From: Ignavibacteria bacterium
GTDB taxonomy: Bacteria > Bacteroidota > Ignavibacteria > Tepidaquicellales > Tepidaquicellaceae
Assembly: GCA_019694675.1 (NCBI GenBank)
Contig: JAIBBK010000046.1
Coordinates: 1 to 59,484 of the forward strand
Length of the DNA stretch: 59,484 nucleotides
Direction: 5' to 3'
Shown: in pieces, positions 27,968 to 36,933 of the stretch
Layout of the letters: every line of letters starts with the position of its first letter
Position numbering within the stretch: position 1 is the first letter of the stretch
Position numbers and translations under genes: made by a program
The notes under the pieces: generated by a model
Databases searched by the model: none
What the model was told of the DNA's origin: nothing
What the model saw: only the letters and a program-made list of their open reading frames with translations

Positions 27968-28597
27968 ATGGAATTTGCAGACGTATTGACGCGCAGGGCA
28001 TCGGTAAGGAACTTTACTGAGGAGAAGGTGCCCGTTGACAAGCTCAGGGAAATGGTAAGAATGGCGGGAACCGCGCCGTGCATTGGCGGCAGGGAAACAT
28101 GGAGTTTCATAGCCGTAACAAATAAAGAGCTTATGAGAAAGATGGCCGAAGCCGTTAAGATGAAGTATGACGGGATAATCCCTGCCGGAGGAGACCATGT
28201 TACAGATAATGTCAGGAACGCCGTTGAATCATTCTCTACGATCTTCCTTAACGCTCCCGCCGTGATCGCCGTATTGTCGGAGCCGTACACCGCAGTCATT
28301 GACAAGGTTCTCGAGCAGACATCCTACTCGCACGACGACATCAACAAACTAAGAAACCATCCCGACATACAGACCATTGGTGCGGCAATTGAGAACCTAT
28401 TGCTTGCCGCTGTTGACATGGGCTACGGCGCATGCTGGCAAACCGGCCCGATGGTTGCAAAGGAGGAGCTCAGCAAACTGCTCGGAGTGAAAGAACCCTA
28501 CTCGCTTTTTGCATTCGTTGCCGTAGGAAAGCCCGCACATGAGATCAAGCCAAGGGTAAAGAAACCTGTCGGCGAGATGTTCAGTGTGATTGAGTAA
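27968..28597 (+). CDS. Nitroreductase-family FMN oxidoreductase
   Basis: This 209-residue protein opens with LTRRASVRNFTEEKVPVDKLREMVRMAG, the classic nitroreductase N-terminus whose Arg residues bind FMN. The second half has DIQTIGAAIENLLLAAVDMGYGACWQTGP and LLGVKEPYSLFAFVAVGKPAHEIKP, also diagnostic. It uses NAD(P)H to reduce nitro compounds, quinones or flavins. A 370-bp gap with no recognised feature follows. Confidence 0.9.
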   Translation: MEFADVLTRRASVRNFTEEKVPVDKLREMVRMAGTAPCIGGRETWSFIAVTNKELMRKMAEAVKMKYDGIIPAGGDHVTDNVRNAVESFSTIFLNAPAVIAVLSEPYTAVIDKVLEQTSYSHDDINKLRNHPDIQTIGAAIENLLLAAVDMGYGACWQTGPMVAKEELSKLLGVKEPYSLFAFVAVGKPAHEIKPRVKKPVGEMFSVIE

Positions 28598-28966
28598 AAG
28601 CGGCCGGCTTAAGAACTGCCGGATGTGACCGAGCCTTCGGGTGCAGTTGAGAATGGATCCTGAGCATTCCTGCCGGACGGGAAATATGTATCAGCACAAT
28701 GGTCGGGCGTGTGCAGGTGCAGAGAAGAATCCGCACACAAATGCTGCTTGGATTAAGTAATAAAGGCATTGATCAGGAAATGATCAACATCTGAAAAGGA
28801 ACTGCTGCCCTTTTCTGAAATGCAATTCAACACTGATCAACCCCCACTTATTATGTTGAATAACATTGAGTTACTGTTCTGTTCAACTCTAAGAATTTTC
28901 TCTCATTACAGGTTTGTGTTCGCTATATTTGCCGTGAGATCCTCAATAATACATTAATCATTCATT
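28598..28966. other. 369-bp gap without recognised feature
   Basis: I see no gene, RNA or repeat-family member here. The last ~120 bp upstream of rmuC are AT-rich (for example TTATTATGTTGAATAACATT at ~28849) and probably contain its promoter. Confidence 0.4.
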
Positions 28967-30529
28967 ATGTCCGCAGATACACTGACGATCCTTCTGCTTG
29001 CCGTACTAATAATGATCACCGTCATCATTCTCCTGATGAGCATCTTCAAGAAAAAGGACGGTGCAGGAAATGAACTGGGTGAAAAGCTAATCAAACTTGA
29101 TGCAGGCCTTTCTCGCCTTGACCCGCTCATGCGCGAGGAGTTCGGAAGAAGCCGCGATGAAAGCCGCAGTACATTCAAAGAGAACCGCGAAGAACTGAGC
29201 AACTCATTCAAGATACTCGGGGATAACCTGTCGCGCACGGTCTCTGACCTCTCAAACGCACAGAAGAATCAGTTTGAGATCTTCTCGGCACAGCTTGCAC
29301 AACTTGCGAAGTCGTTTGATGAAAAGACCACACGCCTGAAAGAACAGGTTGAAGCTTCTTCCAGGGAAAGCAGGAATGAACAGTCCGCTTCACTCAGGAC
29401 ATTTGAAGAGAGCTTCGGAAAGAACGTCAAAGAGTTTAACGACCTCCAGAAGCAGAAGTTCGACGATCTTGTGGCGCGGCAGGAAAATATCAGAAAAGAG
29501 GCGGAGGAAAAACTCAGAGAGATCAGGGAGACCGTAGAAGGGCGGCTCAGGATGATGCAGGATGACAATACGAAGAAGCTCGAAGAAATGAGAAAAACGG
29601 TTGATGAAAAACTTCAGGAAACTGTGGAGAAAAGATTCAACGAGTCGTTCAAACTCATAAGCGACCGTCTGGAGCAGGTGCACAAAGGCCTCGGCGAGAT
29701 GCAGACTCTTGCTTCGGGCGTGGGAGACCTTAAGAAGGTGCTTGCAAACGTGAAGACAAGAGGCAACCTCGGAGAGATACAGCTCGGGGCAATACTGGAA
29801 CAGATACTCTCGCCCGAACAGTATAAGAAGAATGCAGTGGTAAAGGAGGGCAGTCAGGAGAGGGTCGAGTATGCGATAAAGCTTCCCGGAAGAGACAGCA
29901 ACGACAGGCCTGTTCTGCTTCCTGTCGATTCAAAGTTTCCTGTTGAAGACTATCAGCGCCTGCTTGAGGCTTATGACAATCCTTCAAATGCCGGAGGCAT
30001 TGACGCCGCGTCTAAACAGTTTGAAAACTCTGTAAAGAAGAATGCTCGTGACATAAGGGAGAAGTACATAAATCCACCCGCCACTACTGACTTTGCAATG
30101 ATGTTTGTCCCGACGGAAGGACTCTATGCCGAGATAACCAGAAGGACGGGGTTGTTTGAACAGCTTCAGAGGGAGCTCAAGGTTGTGGTTGCCGGCCCGT
30201 CCAACTTTGCCGCCCTCCTAAACAGTCTGCAGATGGGATTCAGGACGCTTGCAATAGAGAAGCGTTCAAGCGAAGTGTGGGAAATTCTCGGTGCAGTCAA
30301 GACCGAATTTGGATACTTCGGAGATATTCTGAACAAGACAAAGAAGAAGCTTCAGGAGGCAACGAACGTGATAGATAAAGCCGGCACAAGGTCGCGGGCT
30401 ATAGAAAGGAAACTGAGGACAGTGCAGGAACTTCCGCAGGAGCAGTCGGTTGCACTGCTGGGCGAAGGAGAAAGCACTGCGGACAGAAGTGATGAAGATA
30501 CCGGTGATGAAGAAAGTGAAGAGAGCTGA
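28967..30529 (+). CDS. rmuC: DNA recombination protein RmuC
   Basis: This 520-residue protein has an N-terminal transmembrane helix (about residues 5-26), a long charged coiled coil (~30-235, repeated KLREIRETVEGRL-type heptads), then the conserved RmuC domain. That domain has LKKVLANVKTRGNLGEIQLGAILEQIL, VEYAIKLPGRDSN, LLPVDSKFPVEDYQRLL and FAMMFVPTEGLYAEI. RmuC is a membrane-tethered predicted nuclease-fold protein known in E. coli to limit inversions at short inverted repeats. That is notable because this window is dense in inverted repeats, although any functional link is speculation. The acidic C-terminal tail (DRSDEDTGDEESEES) is unstructured. The S-4TM gene starts 41 bp later. Confidence 0.93.
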   Translation: MSADTLTILLLAVLIMITVIILLMSIFKKKDGAGNELGEKLIKLDAGLSRLDPLMREEFGRSRDESRSTFKENREELSNSFKILGDNLSRTVSDLSNAQKNQFEIFSAQLAQLAKSFDEKTTRLKEQVEASSRESRNEQSASLRTFEESFGKNVKEFNDLQKQKFDDLVARQENIRKEAEEKLREIRETVEGRLRMMQDDNTKKLEEMRKTVDEKLQETVEKRFNESFKLISDRLEQVHKGLGEMQTLASGVGDLKKVLANVKTRGNLGEIQLGAILEQILSPEQYKKNAVVKEGSQERVEYAIKLPGRDSNDRPVLLPVDSKFPVEDYQRLLEAYDNPSNAGGIDAASKQFENSVKKNARDIREKYINPPATTDFAMMFVPTEGLYAEITRRTGLFEQLQRELKVVVAGPSNFAALLNSLQMGFRTLAIEKRSSEVWEILGAVKTEFGYFGDILNKTKKKLQEATNVIDKAGTRSRAIERKLRTVQELPQEQSVALLGEGESTADRSDEDTGDEESEES

Positions 30530-30570
30530 ATCGGCAGGAATGGCTTTCATAACAAATCAGACGCGGTAAA

Positions 30571-31440
30571 TTGGCTCACAGAATTCTCTCAGCTCAGAAC
30601 GACGAACAGCATACACTCCTGCTGATGGCATCATCCGCCGCATACAGGAATGCAAAGCGCGGCGAGATATTCATTACATTCTTTATAATGTTGCTTTCAT
30701 ATGCTTATCCGATAACTTACGTTTTCATAAAAGACGAAACGACAAAGCTGATACTGTTCGGTTTCTCGTTTGTGCTGAACATCGCAATACAAATACTTAC
30801 CGGCTTTCTTAAGGACAACACATCCAAAGGCGCACTCTTCAAGGAGGAGTTTGATGTGACTCTCTTCGGCCTTCCGTGGAAAACGACTTTGAAGAAGCCC
30901 GAGCATACGGATGTGATCAGATACGCGCGAAGGTACACGGGGGCGCCCCCCGCCGACTGGTACTCGGTCAGGCTTTCGGAGAAACTCCCCGACGAAATTG
31001 CGGTTGCGGCGTTTCAGCACACCAACACTTCATGGGACATTGATCTTAGAAAGAAGTATATGCACCGGCTTATCGCATACATGCTGTTCTATACAGCCGC
31101 TCTCGCAGCATTGCTTGCCGTCAGGCAGGCGGATTTTCTCACGGTCTTCTTTACACTGTTTTCCGTGTTCATGTTCTACTCTCACTTCATCACGCTCATC
31201 AGGGGGCACTCGTCTGCAATAAAAAGGAGAGAATCCATCTCGGCAATGCTTGACGAGATCATCTTCGCACGAAAGAACGCTGACGTGAACGGGCTCCGCG
31301 ATATACAGGACGAGATCTATTATACGCGGCAGGAATCGGCCAAGGTTCCGGATTTCTTCTTCAGGTTCTATAAAGAAAGGCTCAGCAAAGCTGCCGAAGC
31401 GTTCATTGAAAGAGTGAACGGGACTTATCGGGAGAAGTGA
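30571..31440 (+). CDS. S-4TM family putative pore-forming effector
   Basis: This 289-residue protein starts at TTG; the nearby ATG at 30540 runs into a stop. The N-terminus has the family pattern ILSAQNDEQHTLLLMA then YRNAKR. Four transmembrane helices are predicted, two at ~32-75 and two at ~167-212. The region between has EEFDVTLFGLPWKTTL, then DWYSVRLSEKLPDEIAVAAFQ and HTNTSWDIDLRKKYM, matching the S-4TM (SMODS-associated four-TM) consensus FD..vlgLPWN, WYp...P...a..CQR.N..WD..LR.rY. Known members are membrane-disrupting effectors of CBASS or related abortive-infection systems. No CD-NTase or other sensor gene is adjacent; rmuC lies 41 bp upstream and could be co-transcribed. The repeat array begins ~38 bp downstream. 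Confidence 0.75.
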   Translation: MAHRILSAQNDEQHTLLLMASSAAYRNAKRGEIFITFFIMLLSYAYPITYVFIKDETTKLILFGFSFVLNIAIQILTGFLKDNTSKGALFKEEFDVTLFGLPWKTTLKKPEHTDVIRYARRYTGAPPADWYSVRLSEKLPDEIAVAAFQHTNTSWDIDLRKKYMHRLIAYMLFYTAALAALLAVRQADFLTVFFTLFSVFMFYSHFITLIRGHSSAIKRRESISAMLDEIIFARKNADVNGLRDIQDEIYYTRQESAKVPDFFFRFYKERLSKAAEAFIERVNGTYREK

Positions 31441-31477
31441 TCGGCGAAAAATTCGAACAGCTTATTACAACATCAAC

Positions 31478-33490
31478 CAGGGACAGTCTTTACCGTGCTT
31501 CTCACAAGTCATCACACCTCAGAACTCACATTCGTGCATTCGTGGCTAAGAGCTCTTAATGAATTCACTTTTGTGTCTGTAGAATGACCGTAAAAAAGCG
31601 TTTGCCACGAATACATGAATGATCTTCCTTTACCGTGCCTTTCCCAAGTGCTCATACTCTAAAATTGACATTCGTGCATTCGTGGCTAAAAAGCTCTCAA
31701 TGAATTCACTTCCGTATCTTTGGAATAACTGTAAAAAGCGTTTGCCACGAATACACGAATGAACTTCCTTTACCGTGCTTCTCACAAGTCCTCACACCTC
31801 AGAACTCACATTCGTGCATTCGTGGCTAAAAGTTCTCAATGAATTCTCTTCCGTATTTCTGGAATGACTGTAAAATGCGTTTGCCACGAATACATGAATG
31901 ATCTTCCTTTTCCGTGCCTTTCCCAAGTGCTCATACTCTAAAATTGACATTCGTGCATTCGTGGCTAAAAGTTCTCAATGAATTCACTTCCGTATTTGTG
32001 GAATGAATGTAAAATGCGTTTTCCACGAATACACGAATGAACATCCTTTGCCGTGCTTCTCAAAAGTCCTCATACTTTAAATTTGACATTCGTGCATTCG
32101 TGGCTAAAAGGTCTTAATGAATTCTCTTCACATCTTTTGAATGAGATTGTAAAAGCATCTGACATGAATAAGATTACTTATTGCACTTTACTTACAAAAA
32201 GTTCATCTTGCTTAGGGTGCAGAGGTTGGAAAAGATCATACTGAAAGAAGAAAGCTTTGAGATAATAGGAAAATGTATGGAGGTCCATAATTATCTGGGT
32301 GCAGGATTTTTGGAGATCGTTTACAAAGATGCTTTAGAAGTCGAATTTCAACGAGCCAACATTCCGTATGAAAGAGAAAGAATGTATGAAGTGAATTACA
32401 AGGGTCTGACTCTTCCACATCGCTTTTATGCTGATTTCGTAGTGCTGGATAAGATAATTCTCGAGGTCAAATGTGTTACAGGAATTGCTGATAATTTCAT
32501 TGCTCAATCACTTAACTATCTCAGGGTCTCCGGGAATCAACTTGCGCTAATAGTTAATTTTGGCAAGCCCAGGCTAGAATATAAAAGAGTAGTATTATAA
32601 ACTATAATAGTTTCCACTCTTACTAGTGAATATGAAGTATATGAAAGAACGGAGTAAAACATCTTCCACAAATAAACGACAAAGTTCTTTGCTGTGTTGT
32701 TTGCCTTACCCGTTACATTCAAATTGATATTTACGCATTCGTGGCTAAAAGCTCTTAATGAATTCACTATCGTATCTGTGGAATGAATGTGAAAAGCGCT
32801 TGCCACGAATACACGAATGAACTTCCTTTGCCGTGCCTTTCCCAAGTGCTCATACTCTAAAATTGACATTCGTGCATTCGTGGCCAAAAGTTCTCAATGA
32901 ATTCACTTCCGTATCTTTGGAATAACTGTAAAAAGCGTTTGCCACGAATACACGAATGAACTTCCTTTACCGTGCCTTTCCCAAGTGCTCATAATCTAAA
33001 ATTGACATTCGTGCATTCGTGGCTAATAGCTCTTAATGAATTCACTATCGTATCTGTGGAATGAATGTAAAAAGCACTTGCCACGAATACATGAATGAAC
33101 TTCCTTTGCCGTGCCTTTCCCAAGTGCTCATACTCTAAAATTGACATTTGTGCATTCGTGGCTAAAAGTTCTCAATGAATTCACTTCCGTGTTTGTGGAA
33201 TGACTGTAAAAAGCGTTTGCCACGAATACACGAATGAACATCCTTTGCCGTGCCTTTCCCAAGTGCTCATACTCTAAAATTGACATTTGTGCATTCGTGG
33301 CTAAGGGCTCTTAAAGAATCTACTTTCGTATCTTTGGAATAACTGTAAAAGGCATTTGCCACGAATACACGAATGAACTTCCTTTGCCGTGCTTCTTCAA
33401 AGTCCTCATACTTTAAAATTGACATTCGTGCATTCGTGGCTAAAAGTTCTTAATGAATTCACTTTTGAATCGGCGGAGTGATTGTAAGAG
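31478..33490. repeat. Tandem array of 139-bp palindromic units (loop type 2)
   Basis: Left arms (GCCACGAATACACGAATGAA or close) start at 31604, 31744, 31883, 32022, 32802, 32941, 33080, 33219 and 33358, a step of 139-140 bp. Matching right arms (CATTCGTGCATTCGTGGC) end 82 bases after each left-arm start, the last at 33440. An extra right arm ends at 31546 and a decayed unit spans ~32663-32745. Each inverted repeat is 83 bp and about 56 bp of conserved spacer separates units. The loop (CTTCCTTTGCCGTGCC..., CCCAAGTGCTCATACTC) differs from the dispersed copies. A ~510-bp segment with a GxxExxY gene sits between two units. Spacers are not unique and there are no cas genes, so this is not CRISPR. 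Confidence 0.93.
32181..32600 (+). CDS. GxxExxY protein (PD-(D/E)XK nuclease-fold)
   Basis: The frame is 139 residues from the most upstream TTG. The conserved part begins near LEKIILKEESFEIIGKCMEV, so a TTG at 32226 is an alternative start. It has the defining motif G-F-L-E-I-V-Y in HNYLGAGFLEIVYKDALEVEF. It also has a PD-(D/E)XK-like core, YADFVVLDKIILEVK, plus QSLNYLRVSGNQLALIVNFG near the end, all typical of GxxExxY proteins (~125 residues). The family's biochemical role is unknown. It sits inside the tandem palindrome array between a remnant left arm (~32155-32172) and a decayed unit at ~32663, and is lower in GC than the flanking housekeeping genes. Both points suggest a mobile or repeat-associated gene. 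Confidence 0.85.
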   Translation: MHFTYKKFILLRVQRLEKIILKEESFEIIGKCMEVHNYLGAGFLEIVYKDALEVEFQRANIPYERERMYEVNYKGLTLPHRFYADFVVLDKIILEVKCVTGIADNFIAQSLNYLRVSGNQLALIVNFGKPRLEYKRVVL

Positions 33491-33639
33491 GTTTTCATAT
33501 CTCTTAGGTTGAAAATACGGACTTGAAGCCGGAGATTGCTGAGATTCCTCAGCTCAGAAAAGATTAAAATTGGTATATTGCAGTAATTAACTCGTCATGC
33601 AAAGAGAAACTGTTAAAAGAAATGAGGAGACTCCATTAG

Positions 33640-34128
33640 TTGAATGATGCTATTTGTACTGCCGATCTGTGCGATGAATATTCCGGCTCGGTAGATGTTG
33701 CACAACCGTCCGGGTTTAAGAACTACGGTGGGCGGAAGTCTTTCTGCGGTGAGATCTGCACCGTGAAATGCTTTGAGAACAATCCTCTTGTGAAGAGCAT
33801 GCTTGAAACCGACGGCACGGGGAAAGTATTGGTTGTTGACGGCGGTGCATCATTGAATTGTGCTTTGATGGGTGATAACCTCGCGCAACTGGCTTTGGAT
33901 AACAACTGGAACGGTGTTGTCATCAACGGGTGTATCAGGGACAGTGCGGCCGTTTCGAAAATTGCGATCGGCGTCAAAGCCCTTGATACGATTCCCCTCA
34001 AAAGCGGAAAGAAGAATGAAGGAGAAACCGGGGTCAGCATCGGGTTTGCGGGTATAACATTTACTCCGGGACACTTCATATACTGCGATGAGGATGGAAT
34101 CATTGTCTCCGGATCACGCCTGCATTGA
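33640..34128 (+). CDS. rraA: RraA-family ribonuclease E activity regulator / HMG aldolase-like protein
   Basis: The 162-residue length equals that of E. coli RraA. It starts at TTG 33640, nine bases behind GAGGAG, because the upstream ATG at 33622 hits a stop. Similarity to RraA runs the full length: TADLCDEYSGSVDVAQPSGF, NYGGRKSFCGEICTVKCFEN, GKVLVVDGGASLNCALMGDN, GVVINGCIRDSAAVSKIAIGVKAL and TFTPGHFIYCDEDGIIVS. The G-x-x-R-D/metal-binding Asp pattern (GCIRDS) seen in family members with 4-hydroxy-4-methyl-2-oxoglutarate aldolase activity is present. The role could therefore be RNase E modulation or aldolase/decarboxylase activity; I cannot decide between them. Confidence 0.9.
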   Translation: MNDAICTADLCDEYSGSVDVAQPSGFKNYGGRKSFCGEICTVKCFENNPLVKSMLETDGTGKVLVVDGGASLNCALMGDNLAQLALDNNWNGVVINGCIRDSAAVSKIAIGVKALDTIPLKSGKKNEGETGVSIGFAGITFTPGHFIYCDEDGIIVSGSRLH

Positions 34129-34193
34129 CAATGATATCTTGAGGCAGGCGATAAATGCAATCTTCGCAAGATCGAATCATCAACCAAAACAAA

Positions 34194-35030
34194 ATGGAAA
34201 AAATTAGACCGTGCCTGTGGTTCGACAATCAGGCTGCCGGAGCTGCGGAGTTTTACTGTTCGCTGTTCGGCAATTCAGCCGTAACCTCTTCCAATAGTGT
34301 AATTACCGAATTTTCAATCGGCGGCCAGGAGTTTATCGCACTCAACGGCGGACCGATGTTCAGGTTCACTCCGGCGATCTCAATGTTTGTAACCTGCGAA
34401 GACGACAGCGAGATAAATTTTCTATGGGAAAAACTTGCCGACGGCGGGAAAGTGATGATGCCGCTCGACAAGTATGACTGGAGCGAAAAGTACGGATGGC
34501 TAGCGGACAAGTACGGCCTTACATGGCAGATATACAAGGGAAAGTTCAGCGATGTGAATTCGAAGATAACTCCGTGCATGCTTTTTACGGATGGCCGGTT
34601 TGGCCAGGCGGAGAGCGCGGTGAATTTTTATACGTCCGTCTTTCCCGATTCAGTGATCGAAGGTATTGCTTTTTATCCGGAAGGGGATCCTTCAACTGCG
34701 GGCAAGGTAATGCATGCACAGTTCAGAATTAATGGAAAGGTGTTCATGGCGATGGACGGTCCCGGCGAACACAACTTTGTATTCAATGAAGCATACTCAC
34801 TGGTCATAACATGCAATGATCAGAAAGAGATTGACTACTACTGGGACAGGCTCACTGACGGCGGCGAAGAAAGCATGTGCGGATGGCTGAAGGACCGCTT
34901 CGGCGTGTCCTGGCAGGTTGTGCCGGAAATTCTCGCCGAACTGCTGAACGATTCCGAAAGATCGGGGAGAGTTACGGAAGCATTTCTTAAGATGAAGAAG
35001 TTTGATATTGGTAAGTTGCTGGAAGCGTAG
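34194..35030 (+). CDS. Tandem VOC (PhnB/3-demethylubiquinone methyltransferase-like) protein
   Basis: I choose ATG 34194 (MEKIRPCLWFDNQAAGAAEFY) over 34155, since family members start at this motif; this gives 278 residues. It contains two fused VOC domains of the 3-dmu-9_3-mt (PF06983) type. The first (~1-125) has FYCSLFGNSAVTS, FIALNGGPMFRFTPAISMFV and GWLADKYGLTWQIY. The second (~130-265) has VNFYTSVFPDSVIEG, FMAMDGPGEHNFVFNEAYSLVITC and GWLKDRFGVSWQVVPEIL. Most members are single-domain metal-binding proteins of unknown substrate, so the duplication in one chain makes an intramolecular dimer. Confidence 0.87.
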   Translation: MEKIRPCLWFDNQAAGAAEFYCSLFGNSAVTSSNSVITEFSIGGQEFIALNGGPMFRFTPAISMFVTCEDDSEINFLWEKLADGGKVMMPLDKYDWSEKYGWLADKYGLTWQIYKGKFSDVNSKITPCMLFTDGRFGQAESAVNFYTSVFPDSVIEGIAFYPEGDPSTAGKVMHAQFRINGKVFMAMDGPGEHNFVFNEAYSLVITCNDQKEIDYYWDRLTDGGEESMCGWLKDRFGVSWQVVPEILAELLNDSERSGRVTEAFLKMKKFDIGKLLEA

Positions 35031-35271
35031 CTGTTTGTTTCTTGGTTTCTTCAGGTAACAACAGCATTGCCTCATTCCCGGTCATCTGCAAGTTCGAAAT
35101 GCCGGGAATGATTCAACCGGTCCCTGATCGAATTCAATGACAGGATTACAATCTGGATCACGATACTTCCCTACCGGACGGAAATAATGATCCGGTTATG
35201 AGGTTTGATGAAACATCATGCTTCGGATCGTCTGAACTGCGATCACCTGCTCGCTTAAGACGAACGAGTTT

Positions 35272-35643
35272 TCAGGCAGGCAAACCTTTAGGATTCGGAC
35301 CGTATTGATTGTCACCGGGAGTGCCTTCTGTAACAAACAAGACCAACAGCCAGATCGCGCCTATCAAAGGAATCAATCCTATCAGCAGCATCCAGCCGCT
35401 TTTGTCAACATCGTGAAGTCTTCTCACTGAAACTGCGATTCCCGGAACGATCGTTGCCAGTACGTAAAGTCCGTATATGGGTCCGTAGCCGATGCCCTCA
35501 ATTGCTATGCCGAGAAGATTATCCAGAAGCATGGCCGCAACCGCAAAGATCACGTTGAACAGAGTGAACATCCAGTATTCCTTTCTTCTTGCTCTTCCGC
35601 TGAAGTTGGTGTAGTTCTTCAGTACCTTCAAATACCAGTTCAT
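35272..35643 (-). CDS. DUF805 inner-membrane protein
   Basis: This 123-residue protein is preceded by a strong AGGGGAG ribosome-binding site seven bases before the ATG. It shows the DUF805 (YhaH/YhaI-like) pattern: WYLKVLKNYTNFSGRARRKEYWMFTLFN at the start, three to four hydrophobic helices, then VRRLHDVDKSGWMLLIGLIPLIGAIWLLVLFVTEGTPGDNQYGPNP at the end. The family is membrane-located with unknown function. It is monocistronic and divergent from the ADP-ribosylglycohydrolase gene. Confidence 0.9.
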   Translation of the reverse strand: MNWYLKVLKNYTNFSGRARRKEYWMFTLFNVIFAVAAMLLDNLLGIAIEGIGYGPIYGLYVLATIVPGIAVSVRRLHDVDKSGWMLLIGLIPLIGAIWLLVLFVTEGTPGDNQYGPNPKGLPA

Positions 35644-35964
35644 ATTTCTCCCCTTTTAATTTCCTACTCATATGGCTTTTCGGATTCGCCCCGTTTTTGA
35701 AATGGTATCCGGACTCCATTTGCGTATTGTTGTTTATTGCTTTGCCGCTGTTATGATACGTTGCTTTTCATTACGAGAGGCCGGCTCGGTCTTGTGTTGA
35801 GCTATGCAAAAATATTTAATGTATTCGCTAATTGAAACTATGGATATGTTCTTTTGATTTTCCCGGACAGGTAGAATTCTTACCGAAACGTTACTTCCCT
35901 TCTCACTTGAAACTTTGAACTCTTTACGAAAAATTGTGCAACTCTTTCTATTGAACCCTTCCAT
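35644..35964. other. 321-bp divergent intergenic region
   Basis: It separates the DUF805 gene (minus) and the ADP-ribosylglycohydrolase gene (plus), so it must contain two outward promoters. I find no repeat-family member, hairpin terminator or coding frame I trust in it. Confidence 0.4.
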
Positions 35965-36924
35965 ATGAAACAAGATGACCTGTTAGGTAAGATCCGGGCC
36001 GTACTCTTCGGCACCGCCGTTGGAGACGCCCTTGGTGTGCCTGTTGAATTCAAGAGCAGAAGCACCGTCAGAAAGAATCCTGTAACAGGCATGACAGGTT
36101 TCGGAACTTACGGACAACCGCCCGGAACATTCTCAGACGACAGCTCTCTGTCATTCATACTTGCCGAGGTACTAACGGAAGGATATGACCTCAACAGGCT
36201 CGCGGATCATTTTCTCAAATGGCGCAACGAAAATTACTGGACGCCGCTCGGCGATGCCTTTGATATAGGCATCAGCACATCACGCGCACTCTCGAGGCTT
36301 GCAAAAGGCGAGGATCCCAGAAGCTCCGGCTGCAAAGAGGAAGGAGCCAACGGAAACGGATCGCTCATGCGCATCGCTCCGCTTGTGTTTCAGGTCTATG
36401 ATAAACCTGCAGAGGACAGATTTGAACTTGCAAGAGAAGTGTCTTCCGTAACTCATGCACATATAAGATCCGTCATCTCCTGTTTCTATTATCTTGAATT
36501 TCTGAGACAGTTGCTCGAAGGCCGGAACAAGTTTGAGATCTATGATGATCTCAAGTCAGGAGTTACGGACTTTCTTAAGTCTGTACCGGTTGAGCAGGAC
36601 GAGATCGCTCTGTTCGGAAGACTGCTTGACGGAGATATTTACAAACTTCCGGAAGACAGGATCTCCGGAAGCGGCTATGTGGTTCACACTCTCGAAGCAT
36701 CTGTGTGGTGCCTTCTTACCACAGGGAGCTTTAGCAATGCGGTGCTTACGGCGGTGAATCTTGGCGAAGACGCCGACACAACCGGCGCTGTCACCGGTGC
36801 AATGGCCGGACTTCTTTACGGAATTGATGCGATTCCGGCAGAATGGAAGGAACAGCTCGCAAGGCATGATGACATAGAAGATCTTGCGGAAAGAATGGCG
36901 AAGAAATTTTCGAATCAAAAGTAA
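35965..36924 (+). CDS. ADP-ribosylglycohydrolase family protein
   Basis: This 319-residue protein starts with the family signature KIRAVLFGTAVGDALGVPVEF. The first metal-ligand motif is FSDDSSLS, a serine variant of the usual TDDT. The second acidic cluster is NLGEDADTTGAVTGAMAGLLYG near residue 270, as in DraG and ARH3. The binuclear Mg/Mn site removes ADP-ribose from proteins or small molecules. The natural substrate is unknown; no ADP-ribosyltransferase gene is adjacent. The arsenate reductase-like gene starts only 9 bp after the stop, suggesting co-transcription. Confidence 0.9.
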   Translation: MKQDDLLGKIRAVLFGTAVGDALGVPVEFKSRSTVRKNPVTGMTGFGTYGQPPGTFSDDSSLSFILAEVLTEGYDLNRLADHFLKWRNENYWTPLGDAFDIGISTSRALSRLAKGEDPRSSGCKEEGANGNGSLMRIAPLVFQVYDKPAEDRFELAREVSSVTHAHIRSVISCFYYLEFLRQLLEGRNKFEIYDDLKSGVTDFLKSVPVEQDEIALFGRLLDGDIYKLPEDRISGSGYVVHTLEASVWCLLTTGSFSNAVLTAVNLGEDADTTGAVTGAMAGLLYGIDAIPAEWKEQLARHDDIEDLAERMAKKFSNQK

Positions 36925-36933
36925 TTAAAGAAT

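Noticed and set aside
28967..31440. Complete CBASS defence operon
   Set aside because: The S-4TM effector is present but there is no CD-NTase, Cap2/Cap3 or other signalling gene next to it.
31478..33490. Regularly spaced palindromic repeats suggesting CRISPR
   Set aside because: The sequences between arms and between units are conserved rather than unique, the unit is 139 bp, and no cas gene is present.
31478..33490. Integron attC array
   Set aside because: No RYYYAAC/GTTRRRY core sites, no integrase, and only one gene in the array.
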